Below, piece after piece: positions 51,112 to 58,244 of a DNA stretch of 64,000 nt. Origin of the DNA: Nitrospirota bacterium. GTDB taxonomy: Bacteria > Nitrospirota > Nitrospiria > Nitrospirales > Nitrospiraceae. The translations under genes and the position numbers were made by a program. The first letter of the stretch is position 1. Every line of letters begins with the position of its first letter. The notes under the pieces are model-generated. The model saw only the letters and a list, made by a program, of their open reading frames with translations, searched no databases and had not been told where the DNA came from. The stretch is taken from assembly GCA_030645475.1 (NCBI GenBank), contig JAUSMA010000065.1, positions 62,001 to 126,000 of the forward strand, given 5' to 3'.

Positions 51112-51891
51112 GTGACGACCCTCATGGTACATGAGCGTGCATACATTGGATTCTTCTCTATGGCCTTGAATGCCATGATGTCAGGCGCGGGAGACGCCAC
51201 AATGGCGCTGTCTCTTCTTCCGAGTCTCATCGGACTCTGCCTGCTCGGTCTCCTGATCGTTGGGGGCCTGTGGTTCAGGAGGCTTCGTCCGCATGGATTC
51301 CGCCGGAACGCGTCTAGGGACAGTGGCTCTGAGGTGGCGGCCTATGATTACGTGACAGGGTTACCCACCAGGCGATTATTTGAAACCTTACTCGATCAAG
51401 CGGTCGGTCGCGCGGCTAAAACCGGTCGCCCACTCACGGTGCTCGTGGTGGAGCTGGAACATTTCCGGATGGTGGCAGAGAGTCAAGGTCAGGCTAATAG
51501 TAATGCACTCGTACGTGTACAGGCTGCGAGGGTAAAGGGTGTTCTGCGTTCGATGGACACGGTCGCGCGGCTGACGCCGGAGCAATTCGCCGTGATTGCC
51601 GACAATTTCACGTCCCATCAAGAGGTGTCGGCGATTGTGGAAAAACTCCAGGCCACGGTCGGGCTGCCTCTTACCTTGGACGGCCATGAGTTCTTCCTGA
51701 CGTGCCGCATCGGCATCGCACGGTATCCGGATGATGCGACGGAACAGGAGGGCTTGATCTCACAGGCTCTGCAGGCCGTGAAACATGCAAAATCCCATGG
51801 GCAGGCCGTACGGTTTTCCTCACCAGAGACCCATGCAAAGGCTCATGAGCCTGCGCAGCCAGCGACCTCGTTCGCCGATCTTCTTCCGTAA
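51112..51891 (+). CDS. Membrane protein with degenerate GGDEF domain
   Basis: A 259-residue protein from GTG 51112 (ATGs at 51124 and 51160 are alternatives). A membrane span (SLIGLCLLGLLIVGGLWF) precedes a GGDEF-fold domain (about residues 80-235: DYVTGLPTRRLFETLLDQAV, VLVVELEHFRMVAES, RIGIARYPDDATEQEGLI). The active loop that should read GGDEF is LTPEQF, and the metal-binding Asp in the first strand is changed to Glu, so it is probably unable to make c-di-GMP. It may act as a receptor or scaffold. It lies between fliA and flgF, a hint that it has a role in motility. Confidence 0.7.
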   Translation: MTTLMVHERAYIGFFSMALNAMMSGAGDATMALSLLPSLIGLCLLGLLIVGGLWFRRLRPHGFRRNASRDSGSEVAAYDYVTGLPTRRLFETLLDQAVGRAAKTGRPLTVLVVELEHFRMVAESQGQANSNALVRVQAARVKGVLRSMDTVARLTPEQFAVIADNFTSHQEVSAIVEKLQATVGLPLTLDGHEFFLTCRIGIARYPDDATEQEGLISQALQAVKHAKSHGQAVRFSSPETHAKAHEPAQPATSFADLLP

Positions 51892-52129
51892 TCTTCCGAA
51901 TCTCAGAGCGCCTTCCAACCTCAGTACTCGAATATCCCGGCACCTCATTCTTGCCCTGTTCGACCAGCGATATTTTTCCTACTCCGGCAGCTTCTTCCTA
52001 GTCCGTTGTGCCCCTGCTCATTTCCCCCACTCGATCACCGATCGATAGAGATTACCGGTGCGGCTCAGTTGCCTGCTGATTTCAGCATTTTCACATGGAC
52101 GGTCCGGCTCTTATTCGTGGTGTCAGCCT

Positions 52130-52145
52130 TGGCATGCATGTTGCG
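52130..52145 (+). promoter_or_regulatory. Sigma-54-like promoter before flgF
   Basis: TGGCATGCATGTTGCG matches TGGCAC-N5-TTGCA at -24 with the T change and at -12 with GC intact. The start of transcription would be near 52157, and the flgF ATG at 52185 follows AAGGAGCAACAGCG. Confidence 0.65.
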
Positions 52146-52184
52146 ATATGACCTGGCGTCAACGCCACGCAAGGAGCAACAGCG

Positions 52185-52955
52185 ATGAATCGAGCGATCT
52201 ATCCCATTCTTTCCGGCGCAGTAGCACAAGAACGTCAGATGCAGGTGTTCGCCAATAATATGGCGAACGTCAATACGTCGGGATTCAAACAGGACGATCA
52301 GGGCTTTACCTCCGTCATGGGCCGTGCGCAGGTGTCTGGGTCGGCGTTGGCCAATCCAGCCGGGTTCGGCCAGCAAGTTGGTGTGCGGCCGGCTGGTTCA
52401 GCCGAGCGGGTATTTGTGAAGACCAATGCCGTGCATACCTCGTTCGAGCCAGGTCGTATCAGGATCACCGGCAATCCATTGGACATGGCGATTACAGGAA
52501 AAGGATTTTTCGAGGTGAAGACGCCTCAAGGGCTTCGCTATACCAGGGACGGCATGCTCTCTCTTGATGGGCAGGGACGGCTGGTGACCAATCTCGGGCA
52601 TCCTGTGATGGGCACGAGAGGAGAAATTAAAGTTCCCTCGGGCAGCATTCAAGTCACGAAAGAGGGGGCGATCCATGTCGATGGCAAACCGGTCGCGACG
52701 ATCAAGGTCATGGAGTTTCCGGAGGACCGTATGCCGGAGAAACATCTCGATGGGTTTATGGACGCGGGAAACGGGAAAGTGATGAAGAACCCGGACATTC
52801 AAGGCGGGCATATCGAAGAGTCGAACGTCAGTTCGATCGGTGAGATGGTCAAGATGATCCAGGGGATGCGGAATTATGAATCCAGTCAAAAACTGATTCA
52901 GACCATCGATCGCATGGCGGAAATCGCCATTCAGGACGTCGGGAAAGTGCTGTAA
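52185..52955 (+). CDS. flgF: Flagellar proximal rod protein FlgF
   Basis: A 256-residue rod protein starting MNRAIYPILSGAVAQERQMQ with the VFANNMANVNTSGFKQ motif and ending MIQGMRNYESSQKLIQTIDR. It shares the common rod/hook body with FlgG but lacks the FlgG-type opening, so FlgF is preferred. It forms the proximal rod. It is followed by an intergenic palindrome and then flgG. Confidence 0.88.
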   Translation: MNRAIYPILSGAVAQERQMQVFANNMANVNTSGFKQDDQGFTSVMGRAQVSGSALANPAGFGQQVGVRPAGSAERVFVKTNAVHTSFEPGRIRITGNPLDMAITGKGFFEVKTPQGLRYTRDGMLSLDGQGRLVTNLGHPVMGTRGEIKVPSGSIQVTKEGAIHVDGKPVATIKVMEFPEDRMPEKHLDGFMDAGNGKVMKNPDIQGGHIEESNVSSIGEMVKMIQGMRNYESSQKLIQTIDRMAEIAIQDVGKVL

Positions 52956-52961
52956 AACGAA

Positions 52962-53056
52962 GAGCTAATAGCCAATGGCGTATAGCTGATGGCAAGAGGG
53001 AAGATTCACCGGATGATGTGACGTATCGTGCCATTCGCGATTAGCTATCAGCTCTT
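52962..53056. repeat. Intergenic imperfect palindrome (flagellar spacer type B)
   Basis: Between flgF and flgG, AGAGCTAATAGCCAATGGCG is matched by a reverse complement AGAGCTGATAGCTAATCGCG at the right end (17 of the first 20 bases pair). It resembles the other spacer palindromes in layout but differs in sequence. Nothing in it looks coding. Confidence 0.55.
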
Positions 53057-53071
53057 AGCAGGGAGGATTTT

Positions 53072-53863
53072 ATGATTCGAGCCATGTGGACGGCGGCGAC
53101 GGGAATGACCGCTCAGCAACTCAACGTGGATACGATTGCGCACAACCTGGCGAACGTCAATACCAATGCGTTCAAGCGCAGCCGGGCGGAGTTTTCAGAT
53201 TTGATGTATCAAGCCACCCGGCTTCCTGGAACGAATGCCTCGAACATCGGCGTCTTCCCGGTCGGTATCCAGGTCGGCGGAGGCGTTCGTCCCGTCACCG
53301 TGGCCAAAGAATGGGTGCAGGGCAACATGCGTCAGACCGGCAACGAGTTGGACCTTGCCATCGATGGAGCAGGGTTTTTCCAGGTGCAGCGCTCCGACGG
53401 CACGATCATGTATACCCGCAACGGTTCGTTCAAACGGGACAACGTCGGAAACTTAGTGACGGGTGACGGAGATCTGCTCAATCCGGTCATCACCATTCCC
53501 TCCGGTGTCCTCAAGCTCGACATCGGCCAGGACGGGACCGTGTCGGTGCAGTTGCCCGGTGTGACGCAGGCCTCGCAGATCGGTCAGATCCAGCTCACCA
53601 AGTTCGACAATCCGTCTGGCCTCGTGGCGATGGGAAACAATCTGTTCCTAGACAGCTTCGCGTCCGGTCCTCCACTCCAGGGAACAGGCGGATTCTCTAC
53701 GGGATTCGGCACCGTGCAGCAGGGGTTCCTGGAAAGTTCGAACGTCAATTTGGCGGAAGAAATGGTCAACATGATCATCGCGCAACGGAGCTATGAGATC
53801 AACTCGAAGACCATTCAGGCGTCGGACGAAATGATGTCCATTGCGAACAACCTTAGACGGTAA
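53072..53863 (+). CDS. flgG: Flagellar distal rod protein FlgG
   Basis: A 263-residue distal rod protein starting MIRAMWTAATGMTAQQLNVD, followed by IAHNLANVNTNAFKRSRAEF, and ending MVNMIIAQRSYEINSKTIQA. FlgG makes the distal rod that crosses the periplasm. Start ATG 53072 with GGGAGGATTTT upstream. Length is normal. Confidence 0.95.
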   Translation: MIRAMWTAATGMTAQQLNVDTIAHNLANVNTNAFKRSRAEFSDLMYQATRLPGTNASNIGVFPVGIQVGGGVRPVTVAKEWVQGNMRQTGNELDLAIDGAGFFQVQRSDGTIMYTRNGSFKRDNVGNLVTGDGDLLNPVITIPSGVLKLDIGQDGTVSVQLPGVTQASQIGQIQLTKFDNPSGLVAMGNNLFLDSFASGPPLQGTGGFSTGFGTVQQGFLESSNVNLAEEMVNMIIAQRSYEINSKTIQASDEMMSIANNLRR

Positions 53864-53898
53864 GCCGGTTCGCCTGTAACGGACAAAGGAGTGTTCAT

Positions 53899-54705
53899 AT
53901 GACACAACGAAATCTGTATATGCCCTTCGTGCTGCTGACCGGTATCCTCGTCGGGCCCTGTCCCGCGAGTGCGGCCTCTGCCGATCGTGCTCCCGTGGCA
54001 GTGCGGGTGGCGCAAGGGCCTGAACTCCGCGCGATCAAGCTGGTTCCTGCTCTCGTCCCGGCGATGCACCAGCTGCATCCCCACGATATTCAGCGAAGCA
54101 TTCTGCGTTTCCTCGAACAGGAGATGGCGGGACAGGTGCGTGCGGTCCATGCCACGATGGTGGACCCGCAGGAATCGATCGATGTGCCGCCCGGCAGCAT
54201 GGGCCTGATGATTACTCCGCATGGATTGGACGAAGGCCTCGGGCGCCGAACCTTTCATGTCCAGATCAATGCGAACGGTCGGCCTTGGCAGACTATCGAT
54301 GCCACGGCCGACATCGGCGCCTCCGTCGATGCCGTCGTACCGGTCAGAGTGATCAAGGCCGAGGATCTGATCGAAGCGGAAGACCTCACGATCCAGCGCA
54401 TCAAACTGCGGGAGTTGAACCATCAGTTGGCGACCAACATCAATGATGTTATCGGGAAGAGCGCAGCACGCGCGCTGCAGGCCAACATGCCGATTCGCCT
54501 CACGATGATTAAGAAACCCTATGCCGTTCACAAAGGGGATCGTGTGGCGATCGAGGCCAAACATGGGGGGCTCTCGATTCAAGCGTCCGGCGTGACGAAA
54601 TCGAGTGGAGAGCTCGGCCAATCCATTACGGTTGCGAACCTCGATTCAGGCAAAGAGTTGCGCGCAAAGATCGTGGCACCGGGAGTCGTACGCGTTGAGT
54701 ACTAA
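53899..54705 (+). CDS. flgA: Flagellar P-ring assembly chaperone FlgA
   Basis: A 268-residue periplasmic protein with a signal peptide (MTQRNLYMPFVLLTGILVG, ending near SAASA). The C-terminal SAF-like domain includes RVIKAEDLIEAEDLTIQRIK and ANMPIRLTMIKKPYAVHKGD. FlgA helps FlgI form the P ring around the rod. Start follows AAAGGAGTG. Its stop overlaps the flgH start. Confidence 0.93.
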   Translation: MTQRNLYMPFVLLTGILVGPCPASAASADRAPVAVRVAQGPELRAIKLVPALVPAMHQLHPHDIQRSILRFLEQEMAGQVRAVHATMVDPQESIDVPPGSMGLMITPHGLDEGLGRRTFHVQINANGRPWQTIDATADIGASVDAVVPVRVIKAEDLIEAEDLTIQRIKLRELNHQLATNINDVIGKSAARALQANMPIRLTMIKKPYAVHKGDRVAIEAKHGGLSIQASGVTKSSGELGQSITVANLDSGKELRAKIVAPGVVRVEY

Positions 54706-55402
54706 TCGCTGTCATACGTCGATCCGGCTGATGCTCGCGCTGAGCGTTGCGCTCGTCAACGTCGGGTGCTACTGGCACAATTCTCCCAACGTCGCCAAGA
54801 AACTGACGGTGCCTGCATTGCCTCCGCCCAAAACCGTCGGCTCGCTCTGGCAGGAGGAGAATGGGCGCGCGTACCTGTACGAAGACCTGCGGGCCATGAG
54901 GGTTGGCGATATTCTGACAATCAAGATTGTGGAAAAACATGCGGGGTCCAAGTCGGCCGACACGAAGGCGGAACGGGAATCGACCTTGAATAATTCGTTA
55001 AGCGGGACCGGTATCGGTTACATCGGTATCCCCGGAGTCCGGCTCGGCGCTGAGACGATGCGGGGACTGGGGGTCGATGCCAGCGCCAAGAGCAAGTTCG
55101 GAGGGAAGGGTGCGACCAGCCGTGCCGATACCTTGACCGGGACGATTTCCACGATTGTGACCGAGGTCCTGCCGAACGGGGATCTCCGCATCGAAGGCAA
55201 GCGGGAAGTGACCGTCAACAGCGAGACGCAGCTGATGTCGATCAGCGGCATCGTCCGGCGCGTGGACGTCGATACGAAGAACACGGTTCTGTCGAGTGCC
55301 ATTGCCGACGCGAAGATCGAATATTCCGGCTTAGGTGTCGTGGACGACGTGCAGCGGCCCGGCTGGCTGGTTCGGGTGCTTGATTGGGTCTATCCATTCT
55401 GA
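54695..55402 (+). CDS. flgH: Flagellar L-ring protein FlgH
   Basis: From the TTG at 54695, which overlaps the end of flgA with GGGAG upstream, this is 235 residues, close to the usual FlgH length. A lipoprotein signal (RLMLALSVALVNVGC) precedes Cys24 or so. The C-terminal part has SGIVRRVDVDTKNTVLSSAI and ends QRPGWLVRVLDWVYPF, the FlgH ending. FlgH forms the outer membrane L ring. An ATG at 54731 is another possible start. The -3 residue of the lipobox is Asn, which is unusual. Confidence 0.92.
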   Translation: MSTNRCHTSIRLMLALSVALVNVGCYWHNSPNVAKKLTVPALPPPKTVGSLWQEENGRAYLYEDLRAMRVGDILTIKIVEKHAGSKSADTKAERESTLNNSLSGTGIGYIGIPGVRLGAETMRGLGVDASAKSKFGGKGATSRADTLTGTISTIVTEVLPNGDLRIEGKREVTVNSETQLMSISGIVRRVDVDTKNTVLSSAIADAKIEYSGLGVVDDVQRPGWLVRVLDWVYPF

Positions 55403-55420
55403 GTCACGGAGGTGAGGATC

Positions 55421-55684
55421 ATGGGACGCACCGTAAGGCGGACGGCGGGCATTTCTTGGGAACAGCGGCATCGCCAGGCCGTGACGGACTATCTCAAGAT
55501 GATGGTCCTCAGCGGGGTCGTTCGCCGGGCCGATCTCGACCCTCCGGTGCTTCATCAGCATTCGGCGAAGATCGGCATCGATCCCTATGGAGGGGCGCTG
55601 GACCTCGATAACGAAATCGAGGAACCAGGCTGGTTGGCGAGAATATTTTTGAGCCGGGAGTACCTGTTGCGTCGGTACCATTGA
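55421..55684 (+). CDS. Small FlgH C-terminus-like protein
   Basis: An 87-residue protein from ATG 55421 after GGAGGTGA (GTG 55412 would add three). The middle and end resemble the FlgH tail: MVLSGVVRRADLD against MSISGIVRRVDVD in FlgH, and EEPGWLARIF against QRPGWLVRVL. There is no signal peptide and the N-terminus (GRTVRRTAGISWEQRHRQ) is basic. It lies between flgH and flgI, both outer ring genes. It may be a partial FlgH duplicate that has gained a new use, or a decaying copy. The similarity was seen by eye. Confidence 0.6.
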   Translation: MGRTVRRTAGISWEQRHRQAVTDYLKMMVLSGVVRRADLDPPVLHQHSAKIGIDPYGGALDLDNEIEEPGWLARIFLSREYLLRRYH

Positions 55685-55704
55685 CGGTGAACATTGTACA
55701 GGAC

Positions 55705-56844
55705 ATGACCATGATGATGACGAAACGCTCTATCGGTGCCTCATTGCTCGCTGCGCTGCTTGTCGCGACGCCGGCTTGGGCCGTCAGGATTAAAGACGTC
55801 GGCTCGTTTGAAGGTGTCCGTGAAAACCAGTTGATCGGCTACGGGCTCGTGGTCGGACTGGATCGTACCGGCGATCAGGTCATCGGCGGTCAGTTCACGA
55901 TCCAGGCCATGATGTCGATGTTGAATAAGATGGGTGTGAACCTCGTGATCGATCCGATCCAATTACTGACGCGCAACATCGCGTCGGTCATGGTGACGGC
56001 CAAGCTGCCGCCCTTTGCCAAGCCGGGCTTGACGATCGACGTGCTGGTGTCCTCGATGGCCAATGCGAAGAGTCTGCAAGGCGGCACGCTGTTGCTCACG
56101 CCGTTGAAAGCGGCGAACCAGCAAGTCTATGCCGTGGCGCAAGGGGCGGTGTCGATCGGAGGGTTTTTGGGAGGGACGGGCGGCGGCGGCGGTTCGACCG
56201 TGACCAAGAATCATCAATCTGCCGGGGTGGTGCCCGGTGGAGCCATCATCGAAAAGGAAGCGGTGGTCGACGTGGAATCGTGGGAAACCGTGTCGGTGCT
56301 CCTGCGTCAGCCTGATTTTACGACAGCGATAAGGACGACCGAGGCCATCGACGGCGTCTTCGGCAAGGGGAGTGCGACCGCCGTCAATGCCGGCCTGGTC
56401 CGGGCGACTATCCCGGCGAATTTTCGAGGCCGAGTCGTGGAGTATATCGCCACAATCGAAGGGTTGGACGTGGCGGTCGATTTGTCGGCCAGAGTGGTGG
56501 TGAACGAACGAACCGGCACGGTGGTTCTCGGCGAGCATGTGCGGATCTCCACCTGTGCCATCTCGCATGGCAATCTCACGATCTCAGTGAAGAATACGCT
56601 CAATGTGTCGCAGCCTCCCGCTCCGTTGATTGGGTCCACGACTGGTCAGACGACTGTGACCCCCGATGTTCAGACGGAAGTGAAGGAACAGGAGTCTCGG
56701 TTGGTGGTGGTTGATGAGACGGTGACACTCGGGGAGGTCGTGCGGGCGTTGAACGCAGTCGGAGTGACTCCCAGGGACCTGGTAGCCATTTTGTCGGCAC
56801 TTCGTTCGGCAGGAGCTCTTCAGGCTAACCTTGATATAATTTAG
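55705..56844 (+). CDS. flgI: Flagellar P-ring protein FlgI
   Basis: A protein of about 379 residues from the ATG at 55705 (others at 55711-55717). The signal peptide is MMTKRSIGASLLAALLVATP, cleaved near AWA. The mature protein has FlgI's RENQLIGYGLVVGLDRTGDQ near the start and ends VVRALNAVGVTPRDLVAILS with a QANLDII tail. It forms the P ring in the periplasm. It lies after flgH and the small FlgH-like gene. Confidence 0.93.
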   Translation: MTMMMTKRSIGASLLAALLVATPAWAVRIKDVGSFEGVRENQLIGYGLVVGLDRTGDQVIGGQFTIQAMMSMLNKMGVNLVIDPIQLLTRNIASVMVTAKLPPFAKPGLTIDVLVSSMANAKSLQGGTLLLTPLKAANQQVYAVAQGAVSIGGFLGGTGGGGGSTVTKNHQSAGVVPGGAIIEKEAVVDVESWETVSVLLRQPDFTTAIRTTEAIDGVFGKGSATAVNAGLVRATIPANFRGRVVEYIATIEGLDVAVDLSARVVVNERTGTVVLGEHVRISTCAISHGNLTISVKNTLNVSQPPAPLIGSTTGQTTVTPDVQTEVKEQESRLVVVDETVTLGEVVRALNAVGVTPRDLVAILSALRSAGALQANLDII

Positions 56845-56893
56845 TTAATCTATTGATTGTAATAATTATTTAAATCTCACAAAGGATTGTATT
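56845..56893 (+). other. AT-rich gap before flgJ
   Basis: This 49-base gap is far richer in A and T than its surroundings (TAGTTAATCTATTGATTGTA, then ATAATTATTTAAATCTC). It may hold a promoter for flgJ; no clear -35/-10 pair is fixed. Confidence 0.4.
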
Positions 56894-57313
56894 TTGAACC
56901 ACGACCTTACTGGAATCAGCTCCATCAGACATACGGCTGACGCCCAGTTGAGCCTGACGAAGCCTCCTTCGCTCATGGGGGAAGATCGGCAGGCAGGGTT
57001 GGCAGCCCTGAAGGGCGCCGCACATGAGTTTGAAAGCTACTTTATCTCTAACCTCTTGAAAGTCATGAGAGAAACTGTTCCGAAAGGAGCATTGGAGAAT
57101 AAAGGCGGTGCCTATTTCTACTCGTTTTATGACCAGGAAATCGGCAGGCTGGCTGCAGAATCTGGCGGGCTTGGGTTGGCTAAGATGATTCATGAATATA
57201 CCGAAAAAAATACACCACTCCCCTCAAGTTCTCCGGCTCATCAACCGATAGAGGAGCCGATAGGTATTAAAGCCCCGATTCCAGTACCGCGCACTCAGTG
57301 GATTCAGGGCTAA
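56894..57313 (+). CDS. flgJ: Flagellar rod-binding protein FlgJ N-terminal type
   Basis: A 139-residue protein from a TTG start with AAAGGA 7 bases upstream. It holds the FlgJ rod-binding domain (FESYFISNLLKVMRETVPKG, then YDQEIGRLAAESGGLGLAKM) but not the muramidase half, as in many bacteria where the two are separate. It caps rod growth. Its base composition is AT-richer than its neighbours, and a candidate sigma-28 promoter lies in its last codons. Confidence 0.85.
   Translation: MNHDLTGISSIRHTADAQLSLTKPPSLMGEDRQAGLAALKGAAHEFESYFISNLLKVMRETVPKGALENKGGAYFYSFYDQEIGRLAAESGGLGLAKMIHEYTEKNTPLPSSSPAHQPIEEPIGIKAPIPVPRTQWIQG
57224..57251 (+). promoter_or_regulatory. Candidate sigma-28 promoter before flgM
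   Basis: TCAAGTTC-N12-ACCGATAG resembles TAAAGTTT-N11-GCCGATAA, with one extra spacer base. It lies inside the end of flgJ, and transcription would start near 57260, upstream of flgM. Confidence 0.35.
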
Positions 57314-57334
57314 CTTAGGGAGAGGAGCAAGGTT

Positions 57335-57637
57335 ATGCAGATCTCAGGTCACGGCAGAGCCGATCATCTTGCCACGTTGCTTCTGGGGACCCAGGAGGGC
57401 GCTCCGGTCGGGGCAAATCGTCGCCCGTCCAGCGACGGTCGCCAGGATCGCGTGCAGATTTCGCAGCAGGCGAAGGAAATTCAACGGATTAAGGCTCTGG
57501 CTGACCAGCCGGATCCCGCCCGTGAAGCACGCATAGAGCAGATCAGCCGGGCGGTGGATGCCGGCACGTACAACGTCACAGGGCGCAAGGTCGGGGATGC
57601 GATCATTCGTCACGCATTGACCGAGGCCGCGCTCTAA
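57335..57637 (+). CDS. flgM: Anti-sigma-28 factor FlgM
   Basis: A 100-residue protein with a flexible N-terminal half (SGHGRADHLATLLL, then RRPSSDGRQDRVQISQQAKE) and a C-terminal helical part (ARIEQISRAVDAGTYNVTGR, then VGDAIIRHALTEAAL). FlgM binds FliA and keeps late genes off until it is exported through the finished hook. The exposed C-terminal helices are the sigma-binding part. It lies next to flgN and flgK. Confidence 0.9.
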   Translation: MQISGHGRADHLATLLLGTQEGAPVGANRRPSSDGRQDRVQISQQAKEIQRIKALADQPDPAREARIEQISRAVDAGTYNVTGRKVGDAIIRHALTEAAL

Positions 57638-57725
57638 TCCGTCCTCTCTCTGTCGGGAAACCGATCTGAGCAGAAGACGGCTGGGGCCTTCACTGACTTA
57701 GACGAAACTCGACAGAAAGAGGCAT

Positions 57726-58235
57726 ATGTTTAATACTGCGACGACCACTGCAGCCATTCTCGATATCCTCACCCGCGAAGTCGCCCACTGCGACCTGCTG
57801 AATCACACGCTGCAACAAGAACGGAACGCCCTCCGCCAGCTGTCCCTGGCAGAGTTCCCTTCGCTCAATGCGCAACGTCTCAAAGATCTCCAAGGGCTCC
57901 AAGCCCTGGAGGCGGAACGCGAGGCGGTGGTCCATCGCTGCGCCGATGCCTGGGGTCTTCCCCGTACAACGCTGTCCCTGCAGGCCGTGATCGATCGCCT
58001 GGCCCTTCCTGACAAACGAGAGGTCGAGCGATGCCATGAGCGGCTCACCGCCAAAGTTCGTGCCTTGCGCCAGGAGACCGCCGTGAATGAGTTACTTGTG
58101 GCGGGGATTCAAACTTTGTGCCGTAAGGCGATGCATCTCACAAGCGAAGCCCTCCCGAAACGGGACACCTATTCAGCCTCCGGGGAATCTCAACGCGCCG
58201 GGATCGGCGGCACGATGCTCAGACAGAGAGGATAG
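57726..58235 (+). CDS. flgN: Flagellar chaperone FlgN
   Basis: A 169-residue, largely helical protein (AAILDILTREVAHCDLLNHT, LQGLQALEAEREAVVHRCAD) of the FlgN type, chaperone for the hook-filament junction proteins FlgK and FlgL, which follow. Low sequence conservation means position is part of the evidence. Start ATG 57726 follows AAAGAGGCAT. Confidence 0.82.
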   Translation: MFNTATTTAAILDILTREVAHCDLLNHTLQQERNALRQLSLAEFPSLNAQRLKDLQGLQALEAEREAVVHRCADAWGLPRTTLSLQAVIDRLALPDKREVERCHERLTAKVRALRQETAVNELLVAGIQTLCRKAMHLTSEALPKRDTYSASGESQRAGIGGTMLRQRG

Positions 58236-58244
58236 AGGGATATT

